Source: UBA877 sp034436335 (GTDB taxonomy: Bacteria; Chloroflexota; Anaerolineae; Anaerolineales; Villigracilaceae). From it: a DNA stretch of 57,980 nt. Positions 31,760 to 41,600 of this stretch are shown piece after piece (within the stretch, counting starts at the first letter, position 1; every line of letters begins with the position of its first letter). The DNA lies in contig DAOTVO010000032.1 in NCBI GenBank assembly GCA_034436335.1, positions 1 through 57,980 on the forward strand, given 5' to 3'. The position numbers and the translations under genes were made by a program. Under the pieces are notes generated by a model, which did not search any database, was not told where the DNA came from, and saw nothing but the letters and a program-made list of their open reading frames with translations.

Positions 31760-31788
31760 TTAACAATGTTGTTGCATTTTTTTATAAA
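31760..31788 (+). promoter_or_regulatory. Promoter of the efflux operon
   Basis: TTAACA, 17-base spacer, TATAAA, in a strongly AT-rich patch. The start point is near 31795, about 73 bases before the ATG. The rest of the 285-base gap between divergent genes shows a small palindrome (GCCTG/CAGGC near 31639) and nothing else recognisable. Confidence 0.65.
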
Positions 31789-31867
31789 AGATGTATATGA
31801 CAGGGTGCGGAATACATTGGTAATCTATCCTGCCGGAGTTACAATCGGCGTGTTTTTGGAGGTGAAC

Positions 31868-33322
31868 ATGAAAAAGTTTTTTGAAGGCCTGAAGAAGTTC
31901 TGGGCGGCCATTCTCAAGCGAAAAGGACTGCTGCTTATTATTTTGGCAGTCCTGGCTCTGGTCGTCTTCTTTGCCGTCCGCCGCGCCAACCAGACTGCGG
32001 ACGCGTTGAGCGGCTACCAGACAGCCGAGATTCAGCGTGGCACGCTGATCGCCAGCGTGGGCGCAACCGGCAACGTGCGCGCCAATCAGACGGCCATCCT
32101 CGCCTGGCAGACGAGTGGGACGGTGGAAGCGGTGAACGTCTCCATCGGCGATGAAGTGAAAGGTGGGGATGTTCTGGCCTCGCTCGAGGCATCCTCCCTG
32201 CCCCAGAATATCATCCTGGCGCAGGCCGACCTGGTGACGGCGCAGCGCAATCTGGAGACTTTGCTGGCTTCCAACACTCCTCGCGCCCAGGCGCAATTAG
32301 CGCTGGTCACGGCTCAACAGAAGTACGACAGTGCCAAATCCACGCTGAACGGTCTGCTGGCCTCCAACCGCGGCGCCACCAGTGATGACATCCTGAATGC
32401 CCAGGCTCAACTGACGATTGCGCAGAACAATCTCAAACAGGCGCAGTCGCTCTATAACCTGTACAAAGACCGGCCCGATGACGACCCGCAAAAAGCGCAG
32501 GCCTATACTTCGTTGTATAACGCCCAACTGGCCACCGAGCGCGCGCAGAACAACCTGAACTACTTTCTGCTCGTGCCTTCCGGCAATGACATCGAAAAGG
32601 CGCGCGCCAACCTGGCTTTGGCTGAAGCCCAACTGGAAGACGCCAAGCGGGAATGGGAACGGCTGAAGAACGGGCCCGACCCGAACGATGTCCTGGCCGC
32701 ACAGGCGCGCGTGGACGCGGCCCGCGCCGCTGTCCGCATGGCGCAGTTGATTGCACCCTTCGACGGCGTGGTTACGCTCGCCAATCCTGCCCCTGGCGAC
32801 CAGGTCAGTCCTGGCACGGTTGGCTTCCGCGTGGACAACCTTTCGCACCTGCTGGTGGATGTGCAGGTTTCAGAGATGAACATCAACAGCGTACAGGTCG
32901 GCCAGCCGGTCACGCTGACCTTCGATGCCGTGCTGGGCCAGGAATATCACGGCAAGGTGGTGCAGGTGGCGCGCGCCGGCACGGTGACGCAGGGCGTAGT
33001 CAATTTCACGGTGACGGTCGAACTGACCGACGCGGATGAGAAAGTAAAACCGGGCATGACTGCCGCAGTGACCATCAATGTTATGGAATTGGAAGACGTC
33101 CTCCTCGTTCCCAACCGCGCCGTGCGGCTTATCGAAGGCAAACGCTATGTGTATGTCATCCGCAACGGCCAGCCGCAGGCGGTGGCGATTATCCTGGGCG
33201 CTTCCTCGGATTTCTACAGCCAGGTCGTCGGCGGAGACTTGCAGGAAGGCGACACGATTATCCTCAACCCGTCTGCGGAACTGACCAATCCCAACGGCCG
33301 GCCTGGATTTTTCGGTCCCTAG
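31868..33322 (+). CDS. Periplasmic adaptor of an ABC efflux system (HlyD/MacA-like)
   Basis: 484 residues from ATG 31868, preceded by TTTGGAGGTG; the longer frame from 31766 lies in the promoter. A membrane anchor (KGLLLIILAVLALVVFFAV), a first lipoyl half (ILAWQTSGTVEAVNVSIGDEVKGGDVLASLE), an extended coiled coil of about 180 residues rich in Ala/Gln (LAQADLVTAQRNLETLL onward), the second lipoyl half (LIAPFDGVVTLANPAPGDQV), then beta-barrel and membrane-proximal domains (GMTAAVTINVMELEDVLLVPNRAV). It links the permease to an outer component or to the cell wall. Followed ten bases later by its ATPase. Confidence 0.9.
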   Translation: MKKFFEGLKKFWAAILKRKGLLLIILAVLALVVFFAVRRANQTADALSGYQTAEIQRGTLIASVGATGNVRANQTAILAWQTSGTVEAVNVSIGDEVKGGDVLASLEASSLPQNIILAQADLVTAQRNLETLLASNTPRAQAQLALVTAQQKYDSAKSTLNGLLASNRGATSDDILNAQAQLTIAQNNLKQAQSLYNLYKDRPDDDPQKAQAYTSLYNAQLATERAQNNLNYFLLVPSGNDIEKARANLALAEAQLEDAKREWERLKNGPDPNDVLAAQARVDAARAAVRMAQLIAPFDGVVTLANPAPGDQVSPGTVGFRVDNLSHLLVDVQVSEMNINSVQVGQPVTLTFDAVLGQEYHGKVVQVARAGTVTQGVVNFTVTVELTDADEKVKPGMTAAVTINVMELEDVLLVPNRAVRLIEGKRYVYVIRNGQPQAVAIILGASSDFYSQVVGGDLQEGDTIILNPSAELTNPNGRPGFFGP

Positions 33323-33332
33323 AAGGTGAAGC

Positions 33333-34036
33333 ATGGATTGGGTGATTCAGGCTGAAAACCTGACCAAAATCTACAAGATGGGCGATGTGGAAGTGCGCGC
33401 CCTGAACGGCGTCTCGTTCCAAATCGAACGCGGCGAAGTGGTAGCCATCATGGGGCCTTCGGGTTCCGGCAAGTCCACCTTGATGAACGTCCTCGGCTGT
33501 CTCGACCAGCCCACCTCCGGCAAATACATTTTGGACGGGGAAACCGTCTCAGAATTGAATGACGACCAACTGGCAAGCATCCGCAACCGCAAGGTGGGCT
33601 TTGTCTTTCAGTCGTTCAACCTCCTGCCGCGCGCCACTGCCCTGGCAAATGTGGAACTGCCCCTGCGCTACGCCGGTCTGCGGGAGGGACGCCGCGAACG
33701 CGCCCGCGCCGCACTGGAGGCGGTCGGCCTCGGCGACCGGGTCCTGCACCGCCCGACCGAACTCTCCGGCGGACAGCAGCAGCGGGTGGCCATTGCCCGC
33801 GCTCTCGTCAACAACCCGGCCATCATCATGGCCGACGAACCCACCGGCAACTTGGACTCGAAGGTAGGCAAGGAAATTATGAACCTGCTGCTCAGTTTAA
33901 ACCGCGACTTTGGGACGACCCTGATTATCGTCACCCACGACCCAAACGTGGGCGCGCAGGCCGAGCGTATTATCCGGCTCAAAGACGGTCTCATCGAGGA
34001 CGCTCAGCCGTCACCGAACGGACAGGAGGCGCACGC

Positions 34037-34040
<4 letters not shown>
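33333..34040 (+). CDS. ABC transporter ATP-binding protein (MacB/LolD type)
   Basis: 235 residues, a stand-alone nucleotide-binding domain. Walker A GPSGSGKSTLM (about residue 42), Q-loop FVFQSFNLLPRATAL, signature LSGGQQQRVAIARAL, Walker B IIMADEPTGNLDS and the switch histidine in TLIIVTHDPN. The NLLP and EPTGNLDS motifs are typical of the MacB/LolD/FtsE group. Its end overlaps the permease start (ATGA), showing they work as a pair. It energises conformational change of the permease in the inner membrane. Confidence 0.93.
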
Positions 34041-35263
<1,223 letters not shown>

Positions 35264-35551
35264 CAGGCCTCCATGATTGAGATTGTTGACGTTGGTTTGA
35301 GCGGCTGGCGGAATAGGAAACCATCCCCAGCCGCTTCGGCGTCCGTTGCCTGCCGTTTCTATCAACGCATGGGGGCGCACCTGGGGGAAATTCGCCGTTT
35401 CGGCTGCGCGGCCTTTCGGGCGGTGGCGCATGTAAGCTAAATACACCCCTTTTGGGTGATATTCCCGGACAAGCAAACAACGTAAAATATGACCAGCGGT
35501 ATTCGTCATTGCCAGGCAATACCGCTCATTTTTTTATACGGAGGTTTTCTT
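35264..35551. other. Intergenic region, no convincing gene
   Basis: The 288 bases after the permease contain a 55-codon open frame (35273-35440) without a clear ribosome binding site or family resemblance, a small CACCC/GGGTG hairpin near 35443, and the terminator described separately. I see no other feature. Confidence 0.6.
35496..35536 (+). terminator. Terminator or leader hairpin before the lipoprotein gene
   Basis: GCGGTATT (35496-35503) pairs with AATACCGC (35518-35525), followed by TCATTTTTTTA. It is 230 bases past the permease and 15 bases before the ribosome binding site of the next gene, so it may end the efflux transcript or control the lipoprotein. Confidence 0.7.
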
Positions 35552-36844
35552 ATGTCCTACAAATGGCTTGTTCGGCCTTTGGCTCTGCTGGTTTGCTTGG
35601 CGCTTCTGCCGGCTTGTTCCCTCCCACAGGCTCAGCCAGCGCTCACGGATACCTCCGTACCGGTTGCTACGGCGACGGAATCTGTCTTTGTCGAGCAGGC
35701 GACCAGCACAGCGCTCCCCATCGTTCACCTGCTCATCCCAGGCGAGCCGCCTGGCAAAATCATCAGCGAAATTAGTGACCGGGACTCATCGGCTACGGCT
35801 TCTGAACGGCGCGCCAACGGCGGCGAGAACTTCGCCAGTAATCTGTTTGAGCGCCCCTTCAATGCGAACACGATGGACACCTATTTCCCGGACCTGGACA
35901 TCCTTCGCGCCGCTTTACAGCGCGATGACACCTGGCTGTTCCTGATTCTGCGCCTGGCCGGAACCAGCCCGGACGGCGGCATGAGCGGGGCCTACGGTCT
36001 CGAATTCGACCTCGATGTGGACGGCCGCGGCGACTTTCTCATTCTGGCGACCGCGCCCGGCGCAGAATGGTCCACCAACGGCGTGCGCGTCTGGACGGAC
36101 AACAACAACGATGTGGGCGGCAAGACCCCGGCCCAGGCCGATACCCAACCAGGCGATGGCTATGAAACGCTGCTCTTCGACTCCGGCGTCGGCTCCGATC
36201 CCGACCTTGCCTGGGGCAGAATTTCTCCTTCCGACCCGACCGTTGTACAGGTGGCTTTCAAACGCTCTCTTATCGAAAACGATGGCGTTTTCACCTGGGG
36301 CGCATGGACGGAGCGAAGCGTTCTGACGCCGGGATGGTATGACTACAACGACCATTTCACTCCCGAAGATGTCGGTTCTCCGCTGGCCGAACAGACAAAA
36401 TATTATCCCATCAAAGCGCTCGCCGAACTTGACAACACCTGCCGTTGGGGAGTCGGTTTTACCCCCAGCGGGAGCGAGCCGGGCGTCTGCCCCAAGCCGG
36501 TCACCCCCACGCCTCCCCCGCCGGTTGGTCCCGGGACGATTTCTGGCACGGTGTACTATAACGGCATCAACGGCGGTCTCTCTTATGTCCCCGGCGTTTC
36601 CACGCCTCAGGCCGGCATCCCCGTTACCTTGCGCTCCGGAGATTGCGGAAGCCCCGGCGGAGTGGTTGATTCCACCACTTCGAATGTTTCTGGCAAATAC
36701 TCCTTCTCTGTGGGCGCGGGAACGTACTGCGTCTCCTTCAATCCCCCGTCCTCGTACCGCACCGGCCCGCAGACGGTGACCATCAGCGGCGGCGATTCGG
36801 CAACCGTGGACTTCTTCTACTACACTTACCTGGGCTTACGCTGA
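35552..36844 (+). CDS. Secreted lipoprotein with a C-terminal SdrD-B/Cna-B-like domain
   Basis: 430 residues from ATG 35552 with CGGAGG upstream. Signal peptide ending in the lipobox LALLPAC. Residues about 60-320 form a domain I cannot name, with acidic, calcium-loop-like stretches (LEFDLDVDGRGDFLIL and VWTDNNNDVGGKTPAQ). After a Pro-rich linker (KPVTPTPPPPVGPG) comes a domain of about 100 residues (SGTVYYNGINGG, GIPVTLRSGDCGSPGGVVDS, SGKYSFSVGAGTYCVSF) typical of Cna-B/SdrD-B-like beta-sandwiches found in surface proteins. Likely a cell-surface binding protein. Confidence 0.75.
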   Translation: MSYKWLVRPLALLVCLALLPACSLPQAQPALTDTSVPVATATESVFVEQATSTALPIVHLLIPGEPPGKIISEISDRDSSATASERRANGGENFASNLFERPFNANTMDTYFPDLDILRAALQRDDTWLFLILRLAGTSPDGGMSGAYGLEFDLDVDGRGDFLILATAPGAEWSTNGVRVWTDNNNDVGGKTPAQADTQPGDGYETLLFDSGVGSDPDLAWGRISPSDPTVVQVAFKRSLIENDGVFTWGAWTERSVLTPGWYDYNDHFTPEDVGSPLAEQTKYYPIKALAELDNTCRWGVGFTPSGSEPGVCPKPVTPTPPPPVGPGTISGTVYYNGINGGLSYVPGVSTPQAGIPVTLRSGDCGSPGGVVDSTTSNVSGKYSFSVGAGTYCVSFNPPSSYRTGPQTVTISGGDSATVDFFYYTYLGLR

Positions 36845-36870
36845 AGTCGTCCCTTGTTACTCTGTCTTTA

Positions 36871-36899
36871 GAGGGCGGGATGCCATCCCGCTCTCTTGT
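36871..36899 (+). terminator. Terminator after the lipoprotein gene
   Basis: GCGGGATG/CATCCCGC stem with outer AGAG/CTCT pairs and a TCTCTTGTTT tail. Confidence 0.65.
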
Positions 36900-36916
36900 T
36901 TCACAGGAATTCGATT

Positions 36917-36922
36917 TATAAT
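36917..36922 (+). promoter_or_regulatory. -10 box of the M32 carboxypeptidase gene
   Basis: Perfect TATAAT 31 bases before the GTG start, with a CTTGTT candidate -35 at 36895-36900 (16-base spacer). It excludes the ATG at 36896 as start. Confidence 0.6.
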
Positions 36923-36952
36923 ACAGCCACTTTGCCTTCTAAAGGAACCCCC

Positions 36953-38452
36953 GTGGAACAAAAACTCGCCAAACTCAAAGAGACGATTGCTACCCTCGCC
37001 GACTTGAACGGCGCCTCGGCTTTGCTGGGCTGGGACCAGCAGACCTATATGCCCCCCGGCGCGGCCGAAATGCGCGGCCAGCAGACGGCTACACTCAACA
37101 GGCTGGCGCACGAGATCGGCACGTCGCCTGAACTGGGCAAACTGCTCGATGAACTGCGCCCCTACGCCGAGACCCTCGACCCGGATTCGGACGATGCCCG
37201 CCTGATCAAGTTTGCCATCCGTGACTATGAACGCGCCACGCGCGTCCCCGCGGATTTCATCGTGGAACAGGCGCAGGTGGTCACCCTGGCCAACCAGGCC
37301 TGGGCCGAAGCGCGCGCTAAATCCGACTTTTTCATCTTCCGCCCGCACCTGGAAAAAGTCATCGAACTGACCCACCGCTATGTAGGATTCTTCCCGCCTG
37401 CCGACCATCCCTACGACATCCTGCTCGACTCCTTCGAGCCGGAGATGAAAACGGCAGAGGTGAAAGCCATCTTTGAAGCCCTGCGCCCCCAGCAGGTGGA
37501 ACTCATCCAGGCCATCGCCGCCCGGCCCCCAGTGGACGACTCCTTCCTCCATCAGCCCTTCGATGAGCAGAAACAGTGGGACTTCGGGGTGGAAGTCATC
37601 ACCAAGTTTGGCTACGACTGGCAGCGTGGCCGTCAGGACAAATCCGCTCACCCCTTCACCGGCGGCCCCGGCGTCAACGATGTGCGCATCACCACGCGCG
37701 TTGCGCCGAACTTCCTCAACACCATGCTCTTTGGCACCATGCACGAAGCCGGCCACGCCATGTACGACCAAGGGACGGGTCAGAACCTGGTGCGCACGAA
37801 CCTCCTCGGCGGCGCGTCGCTCGCCGTTCACGAATCGCAGAGCCGCATGTGGGAAAACCTCGTCGGGCGCTCCCTCCCCTTCTGGCAGCACTTCTACCCG
37901 CGCCTGCAGGAACTCTTCCCCCAACTGGCGAGCGTTTCGTTGGAGGCCTTCTACAAAGGCATCAACAAAGTCCAGCCCTCCCTCATTCGCGTCGAGGCCG
38001 ACGAAGCCACCTACAACTTGCACATCATGCTGCGCTTTGAAATCGAACTCGCCCTCATCGAAGGCAAACTGGCCGTCAAAGACCTGCCCGAATTCTGGAA
38101 CGCCAAGATGCAGGAATACCTCGGCGTCACCCCGTCCAACGATGCCCAGGGCGTCCTTCAGGACATTCACTGGTCATGGGGTCTCTTCGGCTACTTCTCC
38201 ACCTACGCCCTCGGCAACCTCATCTCGGCTCAACTGTGGGAGAAAATCAACCGCGACATCCCCGACCTCGAAGCCCAGATTCGCCAGGGTCAATTCGATG
38301 CCCTTCTCGGCTGGCTGCGGACGAACATCCACGTCCATGGGCGCAAATTCATGCCCCAGGAACTCGTCCAGCGCGTTGTTGGATCGAAGATTGACCCCGC
38401 CCCCTACATGCGCTACCTGCGCAAAAAATACGGCGAAATCTATGCCCTCTAA
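36953..38452 (+). CDS. Carboxypeptidase M32 (Taq type)
   Basis: 499 residues from GTG 36953, chosen because AAAGGA lies upstream and the first residues (VEQKLAKLKETIATLADLNG) match the family's start; the open frame begins earlier but before the promoter. Zinc motif HEAGH at 264-268 within FGTMHEAGHAMYDQG, followed by GGASLAVHESQSRMWEN containing the third ligand. Length is the usual ~500. M32 enzymes are cytoplasmic metallocarboxypeptidases that remove C-terminal residues broadly. Monocistronic, between two terminators. Confidence 0.95.
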   Translation: MEQKLAKLKETIATLADLNGASALLGWDQQTYMPPGAAEMRGQQTATLNRLAHEIGTSPELGKLLDELRPYAETLDPDSDDARLIKFAIRDYERATRVPADFIVEQAQVVTLANQAWAEARAKSDFFIFRPHLEKVIELTHRYVGFFPPADHPYDILLDSFEPEMKTAEVKAIFEALRPQQVELIQAIAARPPVDDSFLHQPFDEQKQWDFGVEVITKFGYDWQRGRQDKSAHPFTGGPGVNDVRITTRVAPNFLNTMLFGTMHEAGHAMYDQGTGQNLVRTNLLGGASLAVHESQSRMWENLVGRSLPFWQHFYPRLQELFPQLASVSLEAFYKGINKVQPSLIRVEADEATYNLHIMLRFEIELALIEGKLAVKDLPEFWNAKMQEYLGVTPSNDAQGVLQDIHWSWGLFGYFSTYALGNLISAQLWEKINRDIPDLEAQIRQGQFDALLGWLRTNIHVHGRKFMPQELVQRVVGSKIDPAPYMRYLRKKYGEIYAL

Positions 38453-38456
38453 CCCG

Positions 38457-38484
38457 GACGCCCCGCAAGGGGCGTCTCTTGTTT
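38457..38484 (+). terminator. Terminator of the M32 gene
   Basis: Perfect eight-base stem GACGCCCC/GGGGCGTC with tetraloop GCAA, then TCTTGTTT. Confidence 0.9.
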
Positions 38485-38489
38485 ATAAT
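38484..38489 (+). promoter_or_regulatory. -10 box of the lipoprotein gene (near-leaderless transcript)
   Basis: TATAAT ends seven bases before the ATG at 38497, so a start point 6-7 bases downstream would give a leaderless or nearly leaderless message. No Shine-Dalgarno is visible, which agrees. Confidence 0.5.
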
Positions 38490-38496
38490 AAGCGGC

Positions 38497-39453
38497 ATGT
38501 ACCGCCGCTTCGTTCTGACCTGTTGCCTGCTCGCCGCGCTGACGGCCTGTCTGCCCGTCGCGCAGAGTCCCGCCGCCTCCACCCCGACCCTGGGCCCGTC
38601 CGCCGTTTCCCTGGCTTCTTCCTCTCCCGCAGCGCCGACCCCCAGCCCGACCCCCGAAATCATTTCTTCCACCCCGCCGCCGGAGCCGACCTCCAGCCCG
38701 CCCCCGCCTTCCACCGAGACGAGCGCGCCCCCGCCGCCCCTGCCCAGTCTGGCCCCGCCCACTGCCCAGCCGACGCCGCCCCCTCAGCCGCAGACCGGTT
38801 CGGCGGCGATACAATTCTATGCGCCGGGGCCGATGTCGCGGGTCACCTCGCCGGTGCTTTTCTATGGTTACGCCATCCCCGGCTACAAGAACAAGGGCGT
38901 CATCGAGTTATTCGGCGAAGACGGCTCCCTGCTGGCTTCCGAACTCCTGCAACTGAACACCGACTACAAATGGGCATTTTTCCACTGGAGCCTGGCCTTT
39001 GAGCCGCGCGGCGCAGGCGAATTGGCGCGCCTGACCCTGACCACCCGCGACGAATACGAGCGGCCGACGGCCATCCAATCGGTTCACTTGATTCTCATTC
39101 CCGAAGGATTGAAGGTTATCAACCCTGCCGGAGACCTTGCGGAGCGCTGTGTGATCGACTCTCCGGCGGCTGGAAAACGCATTTCGGGCGGGACAATTTC
39201 GGTCTCCGCTAGGATGCGCCCCTACAACAGCCTCCCCCTGACAGTCTCACTGGTCGGACGTGACGGGATGCCCCTGGCCTCGCAACTCGTCCCCATCCAG
39301 CCCAACCCGGATGGGTTGTATGTTCCCTTTTCGGTCACTCTTTCATACAGCGTCTCAGCCTTCACTCCCGTCCGACTGACCGTCAGCCAGCCCGATGAGC
39401 GCATTCCCGGCACGATGTACCTCTATAGCCAGGAACTCAATTTAAATCCTTGA
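38497..39453 (+). CDS. Secreted lipoprotein with Pro-rich linker and beta-sandwich repeats
   Basis: 318 residues from ATG 38497. Signal with lipobox LAALTAC. Residues about 22-100 are Pro/Ser/Thr-rich (for example PPPEPTSSPPPPSTETS), a stalk for surface display common in Gram-positive and Chloroflexota lipoproteins. The rest appears to be two related beta-sandwich domains, each beginning with a similar phrase: FYAPGPMSRVTSPVLFYG and DSPAAGKRISGGTISVSAR. No enzymatic motif is visible. Function unknown; ligand binding at the cell surface is a guess. Its stop overlaps the -35 box of the tRNA promoter. Confidence 0.75.
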   Translation: MYRRFVLTCCLLAALTACLPVAQSPAASTPTLGPSAVSLASSSPAAPTPSPTPEIISSTPPPEPTSSPPPPSTETSAPPPPLPSLAPPTAQPTPPPQPQTGSAAIQFYAPGPMSRVTSPVLFYGYAIPGYKNKGVIELFGEDGSLLASELLQLNTDYKWAFFHWSLAFEPRGAGELARLTLTTRDEYERPTAIQSVHLILIPEGLKVINPAGDLAERCVIDSPAAGKRISGGTISVSARMRPYNSLPLTVSLVGRDGMPLASQLVPIQPNPDGLYVPFSVTLSYSVSAFTPVRLTVSQPDERIPGTMYLYSQELNLNP

Positions 39454-39478
39454 CGCCCTTGCCTGGCAGGTGTACAAT
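39450..39478 (+). promoter_or_regulatory. Promoter of the initiator tRNA
   Basis: TTGACG, 17-base spacer, TACAAT, about 37 bases before the tRNA. The -35 overlaps the stop codon of the upstream lipoprotein gene. Confidence 0.75.
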
Positions 39479-39514
39479 TGCGGCTCGCTCTGGAAGATGC
39501 AAACAGAGTAACGG

Positions 39515-39586
39515 CGCGGGGTAGAGCAGTGGCAGCTCGTCAGGCTCATAACCTGGAGGTCGGTGGTTCAAATCCACCCCCCGCAA
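39515..39586 (+). tRNA. Initiator tRNA-fMet (CAU)
   Basis: A full cloverleaf: acceptor CGCGGGG/CCCCGCA, D stem GAGC/GCTC, anticodon stem TCAGG/CCTGG with loop CTCATAA (anticodon CAT at 39547-39549), T stem GGTGG/CCACC. The C1-A72 mismatch at the acceptor end and the A11-U24 pair are initiator hallmarks. The anticodon stem has A29-U41 in place of the first of the three G-C pairs. CCA is not encoded (ACT follows). Confidence 0.93.
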
Positions 39587-39595
39587 CTGAAGGGC

Positions 39596-39629
39596 ACTCA
39601 CCCCAAAATGCTTTGGGGTGAGTTTTTTT
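39596..39629 (+). terminator. Terminator of the tRNA gene
   Basis: ACTCACCCCAAA pairs with TTTGGGGTGAGT, four-base loop, then a run of seven T. Confidence 0.92.
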
Positions 39630-39705
39630 ACCCGAGATTGAAAATATCCGAGACGTTCTTTTGCCCTTCGAGTTTGAATTTTTATCGGGTATACTTTCGG
39701 CGCTT

Positions 39706-41505
39706 ATGGCTGAAAACATTCGCAACTTCTGCATCATCGCTCATGTGGACCACGGCAAGTCCACCCTGGCCGACCGTCTTCTCCATCTTACCGGGGCCGT
39801 CCCCGACCGCGACACCACCGAGCAGATTCTCGACTCGATGGACCTGGAGCGTGAGAAGGGCGTCACCATCAAGGCTTCGGCAGTGCGCATGAACTACACC
39901 GCCGCCGACGGTCAGACCTATGCGCTGAATCTGATAGACACCCCCGGCCACGTGGACTTCGGCTACGAGGTCAGCCGCGCCCTGGCGGCCTGCGAAGGCG
40001 CGGTCCTTGTGGTGGATGCCACCCAGGGTATCGAAGCGCAGACGCTCGCCAATCTCTACCAGGCCATCGAGGCGAACCTCGAAATCATCCCCGTCGTCAA
40101 CAAGATAGACCTCATCACCGCCCGCCCGGACGAAGTGGCTGAAGACATCGGCAGTCTGCTCGGAGTCCCGCCGGAGACGGTCATCCGCGTCTCGGCCAAG
40201 GACGGGACGAATGTCGAAACGGTCCTCGAGACCATCGTCCGCCGCGTCCCGCCGCCGAGGGGCGACCCCGAAGCGCCCCTGCGCGCCCTCGTCTTCGACT
40301 CGCACTACGACTCGTACAAGGGTGTCATTACCTACGTCCGCGTGGTGGATGGGCGGCTCGGCCCCGGCGACAACATCCACCTGATGTCCACCGGCGTGGA
40401 CGTGAAGCCCATTGAGATGGGCGTCTTTGCGCCGATGATGAAGCCGGTGCCAGAACTGCGCGCCGGGGAGGTGGGCTACATCGCCACCGGTCTGAAGACT
40501 GTCCACGAGGCCCGCGTCGGCGATACGATTACCAGCACGGCCCGTCCGGCCGCGGACCCGCTGCCCGGTTACCGCCACCCCAAGCCGATGGTCTTCGCCG
40601 GCATTTACCCCTCCGAAGCCGACGACTACCAGGACCTGCGCGAGGCGCTCGAAAAATTGCAGTTGAACGACGCCTCGCTGGTCTTCGAGCCGGAGACCTC
40701 GCAGGCGCTCGGCTACGGCTTCCGCGCCGGTTTCCTGGGCCTGTTCCACATGGAAATCATCCAGGAACGCATCGAGCGCGAGTACGACCTGGACGTGGTC
40801 TTCACCGCTCCGACGGTGGCCTACGAGGTCTTGCTGCGCGACGGCACGACCCGCATCGTGGATACTCCCGCCGACCTGCCTGATGAGGGCGACATCGAGG
40901 AAATCCGCGAGCCGTGGATGACCATCGAAATCATCACCCCGACCGAGTATTACGGCCCCATCATGGAACTGGTCACCAAACGCCGCGGCATCTTCAAGGG
41001 GCCGGAGTATCCCGCTCCGCACCGCGTCCAGTTGAATTACGAGATTCCGCTCTCGGAAATCATCGTGGACTTCTTCGATGAGTTGAAGTCGCGCACGCGC
41101 GGCTACGCCTCGCTCGATTACCAGTTCCTTGAGTACCGCCCCGACAAACTGCAAAAACTGGAGATTCTGGTCAACGGCGAGCCAGTGGACGCCCTGGCGA
41201 CCATTGTCCACAGTCAGGAGGCCTACCATAAGGGCCAGCGGATGATTACCAAACTCAAGGATTTGATTCCGCGCCAGTTGTTCGAGGTGGCCATCCAGGC
41301 CTCTTCGGGCGGGCGGGTCATCAGCCGCGCCAACGTCAAGCCGCTGCGCAAGGATGTGCTGGCCAAGTGTTACGGCGGCGACATCACCCGCAAGAAGAAA
41401 TTGCTCGAAAAGCAGAAGAAGGGCAAGAAGCGCATGAAGATGGTCGGCAACGTGGAAATCCCGCAGGAAGCCTTCATGGCGGTGTTGAGTCTGGAAGAAG
41501 AGTAA
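39706..41505 (+). CDS. lepA: Elongation factor 4 (LepA)
   Basis: 599 residues from ATG 39706, with TATACT at 39690-39695 as a likely -10, giving a short leader. GTPase motifs: G1 AHVDHGKSTLADRLL, G3 DTPGHVDFGYEVSRAL, G4 NKIDL. The protein has no domain IV of EF-G but has the LepA-specific C-terminus (LDYQFLEYRPDKLQKLEILVNGEPVDALATIVH and RKDVLAKCYGGDITRKKKLLEKQKKGKKRMK), which separates it from TypA/BipA. It binds ribosomes and helps elongation under stress. About 80 bases downstream a dispersed repeat fills the gap. Confidence 0.96.
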   Translation: MAENIRNFCIIAHVDHGKSTLADRLLHLTGAVPDRDTTEQILDSMDLEREKGVTIKASAVRMNYTAADGQTYALNLIDTPGHVDFGYEVSRALAACEGAVLVVDATQGIEAQTLANLYQAIEANLEIIPVVNKIDLITARPDEVAEDIGSLLGVPPETVIRVSAKDGTNVETVLETIVRRVPPPRGDPEAPLRALVFDSHYDSYKGVITYVRVVDGRLGPGDNIHLMSTGVDVKPIEMGVFAPMMKPVPELRAGEVGYIATGLKTVHEARVGDTITSTARPAADPLPGYRHPKPMVFAGIYPSEADDYQDLREALEKLQLNDASLVFEPETSQALGYGFRAGFLGLFHMEIIQERIEREYDLDVVFTAPTVAYEVLLRDGTTRIVDTPADLPDEGDIEEIREPWMTIEIITPTEYYGPIMELVTKRRGIFKGPEYPAPHRVQLNYEIPLSEIIVDFFDELKSRTRGYASLDYQFLEYRPDKLQKLEILVNGEPVDALATIVHSQEAYHKGQRMITKLKDLIPRQLFEVAIQASSGGRVISRANVKPLRKDVLAKCYGGDITRKKKLLEKQKKGKKRMKMVGNVEIPQEAFMAVLSLEEE

Positions 41506-41515
41506 TTTCTAACAC

Positions 41516-41598
41516 AAGGATACGAAGGTGCGTCGAGGAAAAGATTCACAGAGACTTCCTTTGTGTGTTTCCTTGGTGCTCTTTGTGTTGAAGGGTTT
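41516..41598. repeat. Dispersed CTTTGTG-type repeat
   Basis: ACACAAGGATACGAAGGTG and, after 40 bases, CTTTGTGTGTTTCCTTGG and CTCTTTGTGTTG, of the same type as 3640-3738. It may form an imperfect hairpin between lepA and the next gene, whose ribosome binding site is not obvious. Confidence 0.65.
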
Positions 41599-41600
41599 TT

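Noticed and set aside
35273..35440. 55-codon open frame after the permease gene
   Set aside because: No clear ribosome binding site, no family resemblance, and no second line of evidence.
39706..41505. TypA/BipA rather than LepA
   Set aside because: The C-terminal segment with LDYQFLEYRPDKLQKL and the basic RKKKLLEKQKKGKKR tail is specific to LepA.
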